DNA from: Kalaharituber pfeilii
Lineage: Eukaryota; Ascomycota; Pezizomycetes; Pezizales; Pezizaceae
Assembly: GCA_015179045.1 (NCBI GenBank)
Contig: WHUZ01000046.1
Coordinates: forward strand, 186,001 to 250,000
Reading direction: 5' to 3'
Length of the DNA: 64,000 nt
Part shown: one piece after another, positions 33,580-44,368 of the stretch
How the letters are laid out: each line of letters opens with the position of its first letter
How positions within the stretch are numbered: the stretch's first letter is position 1
The notes under the pieces: generated by a model
What the model was told of the DNA's origin: nothing
Database searches by the model: none
The model's input: the letters and a program-made list of their open reading frames with translations, nothing else
Position numbers and translations under genes: made by a program

Positions 33580-34281
33580 TTCCTGACAGTTGATGCAAGA
33601 GAAACTGGTTGCTTCGGGCCTTAACGCTACCTAGCCAAAGAGGGTTAATGAGCGGCAGCCAGGAATGAATCAACAGGGAGGGTTAATATTAATGACATGA
33701 AAAGGTGCCAATGATTTACTTTGGCTGGAGACACTCAATCGGTTAGGGGCTTTAGTGCCATCATTTAGCGCTGTCATGAACTGAGAGGATCTTTTTTGAT
33801 CATGCTTCGTTAGATTAGTTGTTACATTCCTATCTAATCTACTTCTTGCATGCCTTGCTTATTGAATTGGCTGCTGAATCTGCGCCTGCTGAATCCGCTA
33901 CTGAACCGCTTGTCATATTGCTTGTAGAGTTAGAATTAGAGAGTATGAAATAGGAAAGGACGGTTACTGCCACATGCACGATTTACAGGGAGACGTTTAG
34001 ATCAGGCCTCTCAAGGATAATCGGGAGGCAAGGATGGTCTTGAATCTGTAGATGCGGTTGATAAATGCTCTATCAACCCTAACTTGCAGATATGCTATTG
34101 CACTATGTCCTCTTTCCACATTGTCAGGCAGGTTGGCATTGGGGCTTACAGTTGCAAAACGAATACGGGAACTGCCAGCACATATGTCTCAAGCCTACTA
34201 GATATATTTGCGCAACCAGGGAATTACAGATCGCACTTTCGAGTAGGTGCCGGACAACCCTCTGAACTTAGGCCCTCAATT
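33580..34281. other. Non-coding stretch
   Basis: No gene is supported. A short gctgaatctgcgcctgctga segment near 33870 resembles the Ala/Glu/Ser repeat region of the frame at 34282. Confidence 0.4.
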
Positions 34282-34710
34282 CTACACTTGGTATGTCGCT
34301 AAGTTAACCAAGAGGTTAACTGCTACACGAAGCGCATTCACGGTCAGAAGGCGGGTCATTAATTGGAATATACTATCAAGCAATTTATTATGAGAGCTAA
34401 CGGCATGTAGTTCTATAAGTGATTTGGCAAGCGATTCGGCAAGCGGCTCGGTAGCGGATTCAGCAGGCGCTTTGGTGGGGGATTCAGCAGATTCAGCAGA
34501 TTCAGCAGCCAATTCAATGAGCGATTCAGTAGGCCATTCGGCGGACGATTCAGCAAGTTGTACAGTAGTTGTTTGGTGGGCAATTAGAAAGTTGAGAGGT
34601 ACAGTTATTGTAAATATGACTGTAGTAACAGTCACTCCCCCAGGGCGTGTCACTAGGTGCGCCAGCCCCCAAGAAGCATATGTACAAGCGACTGAAAAAA
34701 GCATGTTCAA
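34282..34710 (-). CDS. Hypothetical repeat-containing protein, doubtful
   Basis: The 142-codon frame has a hydrophobic start (VTTVIFTITVPLNFLIA). The middle is made of imperfect AES-type repeats (AESAESAESPTKAPAESAT). A region with leucine-rich helix character ends it. Both strands stay open across the repeats, which weakens the case. No family is recognised. Confidence 0.3.
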   Translation of the reverse strand: MNMLFSVACTYASWGLAHLVTRPGGVTVTTVIFTITVPLNFLIAHQTTTVQLAESSAEWPTESLIELAAESAESAESPTKAPAESATEPLAESLAKSLIELHAVSSHNKLLDSIFQLMTRLLTVNALRVAVNLLVNLATYQV

Positions 34711-35718
34711 AGCTCACCCCGACAGATTGAGTTAAACCCTTTCCATGCAAAAAATTGTCGGTAATCTCTAGAAGATTCCTCCCTGATTCCGTTTACTTTC
34801 TGCATGGTGCCGTGACAGTATGGTTAGGGTTATCAGGATTTTCAAGCAAATCAATTTCATACTTTGTACTCTAGAATACCCTGAGTAATAAATTTGAGCC
34901 AAGCCAAACATTTAAGGCCTGATGCTTTTCTAGATGGTAAGAGCGGTATATATTGGATAGACCTGGATTAGATTAATGTTTGCTATACTTGTTTATTTCC
35001 TACTCCAGTAGTTTCTATATAAATTTTTACCATTTTATTCTATACCGGATAGCAAGGTTAGACTATACTGTCAATGGGACTGTGAAAACTAAGGTGAATT
35101 CGAGCTACTGTAGATCCAGGAGGGATGAAGGTATGGTGGTGTTCATCAAGAAGGGACCCCTGTCGACCAAAATTATTGACTTCAACGAGAAATTATATTT
35201 TATTACCTGACCAAATCTGATTATAATTTAGAACCCGCAGATATGTACTATTTCGTCTGCTCTGCAACTCTGCAGAGTCCAAATTAAAAAATAAAAATAT
35301 GGTATTAGAAATATAAGATCAAAAATTCAATACTTTATGGGGAGCTCCTAATGTATTACATACTAAGATAGCCATAATTGGGGAATTAGTACTAGTACAA
35401 AATAAACAATTTTACTATATACAGAAATGATCTATCTACTTAACACTTCTATGAGGTGCTGCCTCTGAATTTAATGGAACAAAGTTAAGATATCAATGCC
35501 CGACATTCGGCAGCTGAGTTTCATAAATCTTGCTGAGCGTTGTTAATGTCTCCATACTGTCTGGCGAGACACCTGAACTCTACTCTAATATTTAAACTTA
35601 ACAGTAGCAAAGTCCATATTAAATGTATTCTTCATCAGCTCATTATAAACATCTACTATCTGTTACGGGCGTCAGTGGCTAGGCTACGCTGGGCGCTCGA
35701 ACTGGATGTTATGGCTAA
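34711..35718. other. AT-rich non-coding stretch
   Basis: No gene is supported here. Confidence 0.45.
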
Positions 35719-35776
35719 TTTTTTTTTTTTTTTTTAATTTCATTACTCGCATGCCGCCCTACGGGCTATGGCGAGG
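35719..35776 (-). repeat. Hairpin-A mini-element
   Basis: On the minus strand it starts CTCGCC, has AGCCC/GGGC, GCGAG and TAATGAAAT and an A-tail shown as the T-tract at 35719-35734. The flanks show no convincing duplication. Confidence 0.8.
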
Positions 35777-35959
35777 TGTATATTAACTAACTAAAAAAAA
35801 GAAGATAACCACTAAGTACATGTATTGCCCGCGTATCCTCCGGAGTATATACGGCGGACCGGAAGGGCAGCTATTCGGCCCAGTGCGGGGTAGTTATTCA
35901 GCGTGGAGTGCGCAGCGGAGCGGAGTGGCTCACGGGTGTAGTAAGGAAACGATAGGTTT

Positions 35960-37393
35960 TTTTTTTTTTTTTTTTTATTCACGTAACCCCGCATACAGGC
36001 TATCAGCCTATGGCAGGGACCCATATACCCGGGCCAGGTTTGGAACACCTAACTACGGAATCTACATGCACATCTTGAGCACTCAGTGCTCTCCGTCCCC
36101 GGCTACCCCAGATCGAGGCAGGCAAACCAGTACTCGACCGGGTCGCCCTCCACACCTTCTTGCTTCCACCCTTTCTCCTCTAGGTCCTCCCAGAACTGCC
36201 AGGTGACATGCGCCCCATCTTTGTCCTTCCTCTGGGGTCGCTCCAGTTCGGTGCACCTGAACACCACATGCTCAGCACTCCATGCCTCACCACATGTACA
36301 TTGTACCTCCTCGCCACTGACCATCCTCCTCCACATAGCTCCGCCTTTTCCAGTCCGCAGCCATGTGTAATTTGTGAGTGCTCTCCTACCCCACTTCACG
36401 AATTTGCCCTTCCCAAACCCTGCACGCTCCCTCTCCTCTTTTCTTTTTCGAACTAACTCTTGACGCAGCCCACCCTCAGTGGCCTGCCCATCATACCTCA
36501 TGCACTTGGCCCCCTCTTTGTCCAACTCATCTGCCTTCTCATTGCCTTCTATCCCTACGTGGGCCTTGACCCATGCCAGCTTCACTGCGTCCGCCTCCCT
36601 TAGCCTTTGCCGCCTCTCTGCAATCAGCTCTATCACCCGTGCTAGGTCTGCAGTCCTTGCCTTGCCAGTTTTTCCTGCTTTCTGGACTGCACTGATAGCT
36701 GCCTGAGAGTCTGCGAGTAGTAGTACTTTTTCACTGCCATCAACCGCTTCAAGGGCACTCTTCATTCCTGAGACCTCGCCGTCCCACACAGTTGCTTTTG
36801 TGCCTACCCACCGGGACCCTTCTGACTCACCTGCTACCACCTGCCTCCAGCACCATCCGCCACCAACACCGCCTTCCTCACTGCGGCAGCCATCTGTGAA
36901 AATAGCTACCGAGTCACTCTTAGCCTCATTGATGGCCTTTTCCCATTTGGCTGGGGTGTCTTCCTTGCACAGCTTGAGGTCAATGACCTCAATGTCTGCC
37001 TGCAGTAGGTGTACATCTCGTCCCCAGGACACTCTCTCCTCCTCATCGACCTCGAGAGTGCTGGCAATCTTTCCAGCTACTGACTCAAATCCATCATTTT
37101 TGTCTTTAGCATAACCCAAGCTAGAGTCTCTCCAGTCCCTCCCCCTCTCACCCTCTCTGTCTGGGCCTGAGGCTACCATTCCACTGAAGCTTTCAGGCCA
37201 CAGGTCCCCCACTCCTGTAGGGTCCCTCACTGATCTCAGTGCATACCTTGCTTGGCCTTGATCGAGGATCGTCGTTACACTCTCTACTCCGGCAATGGCC
37301 TCGACCTTTACTCTCGCTGCCCCTTGAAGGCTTGAACTGCACCAGTGCATTTGCGGAGTGCTTGATACTGCAACCTCTCAAATTCCTCTCTCC
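35960..37393 (-). mobile_element. 5'-truncated LINE-B-type copy with open RNase H reading
   Basis: The minus-strand frame 37350-36103 covers the end of ORF2. RNase H residues are visible: FTDGCR, DGEVSGMKSALE, LLADSQAAI and GNEKADELDKEG, so the D-E-D-D set is present. A C.C....EHVVFRC cysteine motif follows and the frame ends LDLG. The 3' UTR ends in a hairpin-B variant (inner stem AGGCT/AGCCT) and the T-tract at 35960. Flanks are acgataggttt (35949-35959 and 37394-37404). The intact reading suggests recent insertion, but the RT is missing. Confidence 0.9.
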
Positions 37394-37480
37394 ACGATAG
37401 GTTTCAGAGTGTATAGAGAAACTTAGAACACCACTAGTGTCTTGATTCTTCTAACTATGCTATCGCCAGCGCGTATATAG

Positions 37481-37537
37481 GCCCTGCCATGGCGAACAGC
37501 TGCATGCGGGGTCACGTGATAAAAAAAAAAAAAAAAA
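37481..37537 (+). repeat. Hairpin-B mini-retroposon
   Basis: The 57 nt insert starts GCCCTGCC and contains hairpin B, TCACGTGAT and an A-tract. Perfect 12 bp duplications gcgcgtatatag flank it (37469-37480 and 37538-37549). Confidence 0.95.
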
Positions 37538-37549
37538 GCGCGTATATAG

Positions 37550-38234
37550 ACTTGAGCACCTCGTATAATTGACAATTCCTTATTAATACCAGTATATGTG
37601 TTAACAGGTATACGTAACAGAAACATGCAAAAATAGTACAGACACAAGATAATGATATGTACTAATGCATGTGTGCATATTAGCTTTATAAGCCGAGTGC
37701 ATATGAAATGCATGGATAATCCTAGGGTCTTACCATACGATGACACATGCTTCCTTAGCACTTCCCTATTCGAAAGACAATGAACCTTCTGCGAAGCCTA
37801 ATGGATGATTAGTCTACTCTATCAGCGTTGGTCTTACGAACAGTTCAGGGTAAGAGTTCCTCTTATCGGGTAAGTCTCACCTTAGTTGTAACATTACCCC
37901 CCGTTCTAGGATAGTCATCTTGACTGACAATCACCGAAAAGTAACCCAAACTTATTCAGCATTGTTAGCAATATGTATCGGTTCTCTTGCGAGAGTCAGA
38001 AGGGTGGCTAATGTGATTATCGGCGTACCTTATACGTAAGGTCCCTCACATATTTTCAATCGTCTGTGGCCGACAGTGAGACTGGTGTGTCTCGAGCACT
38101 CATTCATCAGTCAGTGAGGCCATTGAAAACCTTAACAAAGATAAACCTAGTGGGAAAAATTCTTTGTAAGGAAAAGATACTCATATCCAACATTATCCAA
38201 GTAGTCTGGCTGCAGCCATTAATGCCTTATGACT
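37550..38234. other. Non-coding stretch
   Basis: No gene is supported. A phrase tagacttgagcacctc...aattgacaat at 37550 recurs at 38888, pointing to a dispersed repeat. Confidence 0.45.
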
Positions 38235-38879
38235 CAGTGTTCCCAACGGGCCGGCCAGGCCGGTCCAGGCCATTCAGGCTGCAGTGTGAGTTAAGTTATA
38301 CAGTAGCTAGCCATATACAGAACGTACTCTAAATTCTACGTATACCTCATTCTCTAATGTTTAGGATTTTGCTTGCTGAATTTACACCGCCAGTATCGCT
38401 TTCCATTAGCCATGCACAGCTTCATCATAGTGTCAAATCCAACTTTGTCGCACCAGATTTTTGTAACCCAAATTCCAGAAGACTCGATATCGGCATCAGA
38501 TTGGACTGCAGGGAATCGTCGATGCAAGATCAAAACTTGAACTGCACTATGGACAGTGAAGAATACTAAAGCAATCATCATCGCCAGTACCGGTGGTCGG
38601 AATGTCTGTCTCCCTGCAATACTAATAAGAAATTAGTATATAGTCAAGCGATACAAAAAAAAAATTACTTACCTGAATACCTGCAAAAAGCGCTGCTCAA
38701 TAAAAAAAAGTCTAGATAGTTATCCGAAAATATTGAAAGGTTCATATTAAATCCGTGTCCACGTAACCTGAAGGTGGCCCCTGAAATAGCCTCATAACCA
38801 GCCCTCCTGCCCCTGAAATTGCTTGAACGGCCTGAATGGCCTGGGCGGCCTGGCCGGTTGGGAACACTGACCAGCGCTT
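38235..38879. mobile_element. hAT-like MITE (645 bp)
   Basis: The inverted ends start CAGTGTTCCCAAC and continue through GGCCAGGCCG and GGCCATTCAGGC on both sides. CAGTGTTCCCAA is typical of hAT transposon ends. There is no transposase. The expected 8 bp duplication is not visible, so the insertion may be old or rearranged. Confidence 0.72.
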
Positions 38880-39118
38880 ATATACTGTAGACTTGAGCAC
38901 CTCATACAATTGACAATGCTGCAAGACTAATAATAATTGAAGGTCGTAGTTGACGGCTAATTAACGTCCTCCCGTGACATGTTGCTTCATTTAAGCCTTT
39001 TTGTAGTAACTCCGATTTCTTTACTCCATTCGCTTCCATTTTTTCTACCAATCTCTGCCTTTCCCTATTCCTTTGACTAACCATGGCATTTTTATGTAAT
39101 ATACAGGGTTATTTATAG

Positions 39119-39151
<33 letters not shown>
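39119..39151. repeat. (GA)n microsatellite
   Basis: About 15 GA units occur immediately upstream of a LINE-A fragment. Confidence 0.9.
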
Positions 39152-39154
<3 letters not shown>

Positions 39155-39287
39155 GGTGGGCGGAAGAGTTGGAGGGCGAAACTGCATACGAAAAGGTACT
39201 CACATTGAGGAACGCTTTAGCAAAGACTATACAGTGTGCGGTAAAAGCAAGAAGTGGTGGAGTAAGGAGCTACAGGATATTTTATTC

Positions 39288-39320
<33 letters not shown>

Positions 39321-39604
39321 GAATATCATTGATCGATTGCCGCCCTGGGGGCTATGGCGATTTAGGTACATAGGAGATATGAAGATGAGAAGAGAAATAG
39401 AGAAAGAAAGAAAGAAAGAGAGAAGCCGGAAAAGAAGAATGGGAACACCACATCTCAGAGGAGGAAGACGAAGGCTGGACGAGCATCTACAGTACACCGA
39501 CGGGAGCAGGATGGATGGAATAGCGGGCGCCGGGGTATACACCCGGACGAACAAGGCGTCAACATGTCTGGGCAGCAAAGCCACAGTCAACGATGTGGAA
39601 CTAT
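39152..39604 (+). mobile_element. LINE-A fragment, rearranged
   Basis: The first part resembles the segment between endonuclease and RT (ARSGG..KEL-type reading). Then a hairpin-A insertion, a GAAA-rich run, and an RNase H start EDEGWTSI..STPTGAGW out of frame, ending at a VNDVEL-like reading. Most of ORF2 between these two parts is missing. It joins head-on to minus-strand LINE-A at 39604. Confidence 0.7.
39297..39361 (-). repeat. Hairpin-A mini-element with changed outer stem
   Basis: On the minus strand the outer stem is ATCG/CGAT rather than CTCG/CGAG, with inner stem AGCCC/GGGC, then CAATGATAT and the A-tail (T-tract 39297-39320). The paired change keeps the stem. No duplication is recognisable. 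Confidence 0.8.
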
Positions 39605-40493
39605 GTTCCGGCATCCGCTGTCAATGTGGGTAGGACGGCAAGCGCGAGGGTTCTTTGTGTCGTAGTAACCCTCTCAAGTATCGGTGTCCTTCGGCGTTGT
39701 GCAGGGGTTCGTCTTGGAACCTGAGCGCTCTTGCTTCCACCCTTGCGGTTTCGCCTTCCACGAAGGTGTGGATGGATTCCAGATTTGCCAGGCCCTCCAC
39801 CACGTCTCTCCTGGTGCCCCATGGTGCCCCATGGTGCCCCAGTGATTGATCCTGCTGCCGTGTATTGCCAGCTCTCGAGCGCTCTCAGTTTGCGGTCTGC
39901 TGCTCGTATGTTTTGCGATACCCAACACCCCCATATTGCGATGGATCTTGCTATGGATGTGAATAGTTGTCGTCTCTTTGTTGGTGGCAATTTCGTAAGC
40001 CTCGTCCTCACAGACCAGGCTGCTTTTCCCAGATTCAGCCTCTTTCTGAAGTGTTCGTTGAACTCGAGCTCCCAATCCATGTGAAGTCCAGCTAGGCGAT
40101 TACCTAGTCCCTTTACGCTGACTATTAGTGTTTCGCTCTTGCCCTTGTCCAGCGTATACCCTTGGTGTTTGGTCTCTCCGTTCAGCTTCCTGCAGTGCTC
40201 TTCTATCTCCACTCTTAACTTTGTCAGTGACTTGTTTGAGATTGCGCAGTGAAGGTCATCCACGTATGTTCTTATGAATGTCCGTCTTCCTGCGTCCTCT
40301 ACCGTTGGGCTTATGCCTGTTAGGAATAGCAACGGCGAGAGAGGTGATTCTTGTGGTGTGCCATCCATCATTCTCGCCGTGGCGCGTTTTTTTCCGTCCC
40401 ATATCATGTTGAAGGTTGTGGGCTGTAGGAAGCTGTTCACGAATGCTGCCAGGGTGTCATCTATCTTCCGGATCTCTGTCGTCACTTTTTTCC
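39605..40493 (-). mobile_element. LINE-A RT segment downstream of the nested LINE-B
   Basis: The minus-strand reading TTEIRKIDDTLAAFVNSFLQ, then MMDGTPQESPLSPLLFL and RTYVDDLHCAI holds RT motifs B and C, followed by the thumb region (KRRQLFTSIARSIAIWGCW). It continues the LINE-A copy that lies at 42412-43345, from which it was separated by LINE-B. It ends at the inverted junction at 39604 without a 3' UTR. Confidence 0.88.
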
Positions 40494-40506
40494 TTCTCAG
40501 GAAGTT

Positions 40507-42398
40507 TTTTTTTTTTTTTTTTTTTTTTTAGAAAAATCACATAACCCCGCTTACAGCGCCAAGCCATGGCAGGGTCCCTGGGCAAGCCCTCGAAGCCCGG
40601 AGACAGGCTTAACAAACAAAGAAATTTCTATCTACTTCTAGAACCTGAGGCTCCACTATATATCCCCCCCTCTCCCCCCTCCCCTCTTCCCCACACTTTC
40701 GCATCCCGGCAAGCAAACTTCCCCGGCAAGCAAACTTCCCCGACGGCAAATCGCCCGGCGCACTAAAACCTGATCCCGGAGAAGAACCTTTCCAACTCAT
40801 CCCACTCCTCCCCATTCTCTGCTGTCCTTCTCCAGTTCTTCTCCATATCCCCCCATTCTCTAAATCCTTCTGAGCGAAACCTCTGCTGACTGCACTGGAA
40901 GGCTAGGTGCGCCCCCGTCTGGGCCTCCCCGCAGCCGCACTTCTCCGATTCCGCCGCTCCCATCTTCTTCAACCACACCCTGCATCTTCCTCTCTCCAGT
41001 CGCAATGCTGTGAAGTTGGACACCGCTGTCCTATTCCACTCCATTACTTTCCCCTTCCCGAAACCTTCCACCTCCCTCCTCTCCTTCCTCCACGCCTTCA
41101 CCCTCTGGCGCACCCCGCTCCCGGTGGCCACCTCTTTCCCTTCCACCGCCGTCCCCTTCTTTGCCCACTCATCAGCCTTCTCATTCCCTGCAATTCCGAT
41201 ATGAGCCTTGACCCACATCAGTTTCGCGTCCCCTCCCTTCTTCCTCCTCGCCACGGCATCCACTACTCTCCTCACATCCTCGGTTTTTCCCTTTCCCTCC
41301 CTGCCTGCCTTCTGGATCGCCATGATGGCAGCCTCAGAGTCCAAAAAGATCAGTACAGGGACCTCCTCCTCTACACTCTCCAGCACCTTTCTCACTCCCC
41401 TCACCTCCCCATCGAACACCGTCGCCGTTCTCCCCACCACCTCCGCCACCGCTGCCGACCTCCCCCACACTCCTGCTCCCACCTTGCTGTCCTCGATCTT
41501 GCTGCCGTCGGAGAAAAGGACCGCCCTTTCTCTTCCGGCTTCCCCGATCGCGACTTCCCACTCCCCCCTCGTCTCCACTTCTCCTTTCCGCCTCTCCACC
41601 ACTTCCACCTGCCCCTTCTCACACTCCCCCCCCACGAGATCTCCTCCCCCTCTTCTGAGAACCTAGACCACTGGCTCTGCCAGCGGTCCAACACCGTCTC
41701 ATACCCGTCTTCTTTCCCCAGTGCCCACTGCACCCCCCAGTCTTTCCAGTCCCTCGCTTCCTCTTCCCTCTCCTCATTCCCCGGCCTGAAGTCCGTCGTG
41801 CATAGCTCCGCTAGTTCCGACGGTGCTTCCACTTCCCGGACGATCGCCCTCGCCTGCGCCCCGTCCAGGACCGCCTCCACGTCCTCCACCCCACACACCG
41901 CACTCACCCCTCCTACCCCCGCTCCTCTCCCTCCTCCAGCCGCCTTCTTCAACACCTGCAGCTGGACTCTCTTCATCTCCTTCCTCCATTCCTTCTGTCC
42001 CCTCCACCCGATCTCGCTTCCCCACATTGCAACCGCCCTCACCATCCCCGTGTAGGCTTGCCTCCAGCTGCGTGGAGACATCCCCCAGTTCCGGTTGCCC
42101 AGTCCCGAGAGAGCCCCCGCCAGCCTCCGCGCTCGGCTCAGCCTGTTTCGCCAATGTGCGCCAAAGGTCAAGTTCTCAACGAAGATGACCCCTAACCACT
42201 TTAGCATCTCCCCCTCTTTCTTCCACCTCCTTCCCACCCCGAAGGTTATCATCTCCCGCTTCGACTCCTCCAGCGGGATCTGGTCTTCCTCCGCCACCTC
42301 CGCCATCGCCACCTTCACTTTCTCCCTGAGCCGCCCCATATCCCAGTACCCGTGCCAGTCTAGGATCGTTGCTGCCAGGTCGTCAACATACGATGGCA
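40507..42398 (-). mobile_element. LINE-B, 5'-truncated, nested in LINE-A
   Basis: The insert starts on the minus strand at the RT motif C, MPSYVDDLAATILDWHGYW. It continues with the RT C-terminus, then RNase H in a shifted frame (41635-40763): VLFSDGSKIED, FDGEVRGVRKVLE, IFLDSEAAIMA, GNEKADEWAKKG. It has the C.C....AHLAFQC motif and ends GIRF. The 3' UTR and a hairpin-B variant finish in an A-tract (T-tract at 40507-40529). Flanks are ttctcaggaagtt (40494-40506 and 42399-42411). A frameshift separates the two readings. Confidence 0.92.
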
Positions 42399-42411
42399 TT
42401 CTCAGGAAGTT

Positions 42412-43345
42412 GAAGGCTGACTTGATGTCGTCCCCTACCAGAGCCGTCCATTCTCCTCTGTCCAGCCTGGTTCTCATTTCCTTGAGTACCTGTCGTTGTA
42501 AGTCCTCTGCTCCCTGATGTAGTCTCCCTCCGATCTGTTGATCCCGGAATAGTTCGTTCTTGGTCTGTATGATGTCGGCTACCACCTTCTGGCCCAGTTT
42601 GGCTACCGTATTCAGGAGGGTTATTGGTCTCCAACTGCCGATCTCGTGTCTGTCCTTGCCCTTTTTTAGGATCATGACCACGTCGAGCCCTCTTGCGAAG
42701 TCGTGTTCTGTGTTGGCGTAGTCTATGATCCTTTCCCTGACCGCTTCCCATAAGGTGGTTCCTTTCAGAAGCTTTAGGAGCTGGTATTGTATGCCGTCGG
42801 GGCCTGGTGTCGATCTTGACTTGGTCTTGGTGAGGGCTCGGTCGATTGCTATCCTCGCTTCTTCTCTGTTGACGAGCGTGCCGCTGCGGGGTTGTGAGGG
42901 CTCCTCCTGTGTCTCTCCCGTGATGAAATTCCTTTTTATTAGGGCTTCAGCGATCTCCTGATCTGTTTCTGGTATGCCCATCAGGTCTCTTTGTCGGAAG
43001 AGGTCTCTTGCGAGTCGGAAAACGTCCCATGGCGGTGTGATCCTTTCCCCCTCCATGAATTCTTCCCAGTATTCTTTCTTCTTTTCTCTGATCATCTCCC
43101 TGAGTATGCGTCTCGCCCTGGTTCTCGTCTCTTTTGTGGCCCCACTGTTCGGTCTGAGCATCTTCCACACTAGTCGTCATGCTTGCTTGATGTCTTTGTC
43201 GAACCAGCGTTTGGATCTCTTCATGATGCGTGCTGGTTTCGAATCGTTCATTGAGTTCTCGGAGCATCTGGTAACCGTCCACTCCCTGTTGAACTGACGG
43301 AGTAATCCTGGCACCGATGCACGGAGGAATTATGGGCCGACGGCT
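42412..43345 (-). mobile_element. LINE-A ORF2 segment upstream of the nested LINE-B
   Basis: The minus strand reads RARRILREMIREKKKEYWEE, STPGPDGIQYQLLKLL, WRPITLLNTVAKLGQKVVAD and VGDDIKSAFNFLR, the N-terminal RT of LINE-A up to motif A. Upstream a KRSKRWFDKDIKQA reading is stopped by TGA where a CGA codon is expected. The 5' border near 43345 is approximate. It continues at 40493 after LINE-B is removed. Confidence 0.87.
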
Positions 43346-43550
43346 TGATTGATGAACCGTGGCGTTGTTTAAAGTTTTTCCTGTAGTGTTGTCTATGTTT
43401 TCGTAAGGCCGCTGCAAGGGGGCATATAAGCCATGTGTCCTGTACGTACCTTGGAGGAGCAGCGAGAAAAATCGAATCATTCCTTCCGCTCGAAAGCGTG
43501 ACTTTTTTTCCACTCCCTCCTTTAACGGTGGACCCCACCCCCGAAGCCCT

Positions 43551-44217
43551 AGGCTTCAGTCCAATTTTCACCGTCGACTCGGTGGAACCCACCCCTCCCC
43601 GGAAGACCAAGGTCCCAACCCGAGCGACACCCCCAGCTCGGAGTTAGGGACCCCACCGACCCGATGCAGGAAGAGAAAGGGCAAGACGCCGTCGCCAGAG
43701 GATCAATACACCTGGAAGCGACGACTCGACGACAGAGAGGCGCAGAAAATAGCCTCCGCACCCCGAATTGCAACTGCCGCAGCAGCACCCACGGACAGTG
43801 CCCCCGCTGCCACCACAATCACATCGAAACCCCCGACCACGACCCCTAAGCCCACTCCAAGACCCGAGAGACCCAATACCAGACCCGCAACTCCCCCGTC
43901 CAGCCCCAACACCAGACCCACCACCACTCCATCCAATCCCGATGCCACCACCTCGAAGTCCGGCATCGTTGTACACGGAATAGCCGTGAGAAAGGACTTG
44001 GGGAAAGTCCGAAGATGGCTGGAGGAAAGCAACAAAGGACTAGGCAAGACTGTTGGGACCAGGTGGCTGAGACGAAAGACACTGCTAATAGGAAAAGGAA
44101 AGGTGACGAGCTCAGCGATGGTGTACTTGGAGGAAAATATTGAGGTAGACAGAGTGCGGTTGGGAGGGAAGTGGTTGAGGGTCAGTCAGTACAAGTCGGA
44201 CAGACGCCGGAGATAGG
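43551..44217 (+). mobile_element. LINE ORF1-like fragment (Pro/Thr-rich, then RNA-binding-like end)
   Basis: In one frame it reads RKRKGKTPSPEDQYTWKRRL, a long Pro/Thr-rich linker, then KSGIVVHGIAVRKDLGKVRR and SSAMVYLEENIEVDR, with a stop at 44216. The last part matches a second fragment at 48.77-48.99 kb (AIVIHGIPTTKKLGKVRDW). It differs from the zinc-knuckle ORF1 of LINE-A. I infer it is the gag-like ORF1 of LINE-B or a related family. Confidence 0.65.
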
Positions 44218-44261
44218 ACCTGCTGATTACTCCACCCGTACCATCATGGCGCACCGCGGGC

Positions 44262-44368
44262 CCCACATGTAACTACTTGTCAATTTTTCCTTTTATTTCT
44301 CATGTAACGGTACCTAAACTTCGCCATTGCCCACAGGGTGGCACGCGAGTAATGATATTAAAAAAAAC
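44262..44368 (+). mobile_element. LINE-A 3' UTR tail with hairpin A
   Basis: The sequence acggtacctaaacttcgcc leads into hairpin A (TCGCC..GCGAG with inner GCCC/GGGT) and TAATGATATTAAAA, as at other LINE-A ends. It follows the ORF1-like fragment, but whether both came in one insertion is unclear. No duplication was found. Confidence 0.7.

Noticed and set aside
39152..40493. Twin-priming inversion at the 39604 junction
   Set aside because: The order is wrong: the 3' part precedes the inverted 5' part in either orientation, so a later rearrangement is more likely.
40907..42055. A 382-codon plus-strand His/Pro/Ser-rich frame
   Set aside because: It is the antisense shadow of the LINE-B RT/RNase H reading.
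41401..43170. A 589-codon fused RT reading, first taken as a chimeric LINE family
   Set aside because: 13 bp direct repeats at 40494-40506 and 42399-42411 show a LINE-B copy nested in LINE-A; the LINE-A reading resumes on the far side.
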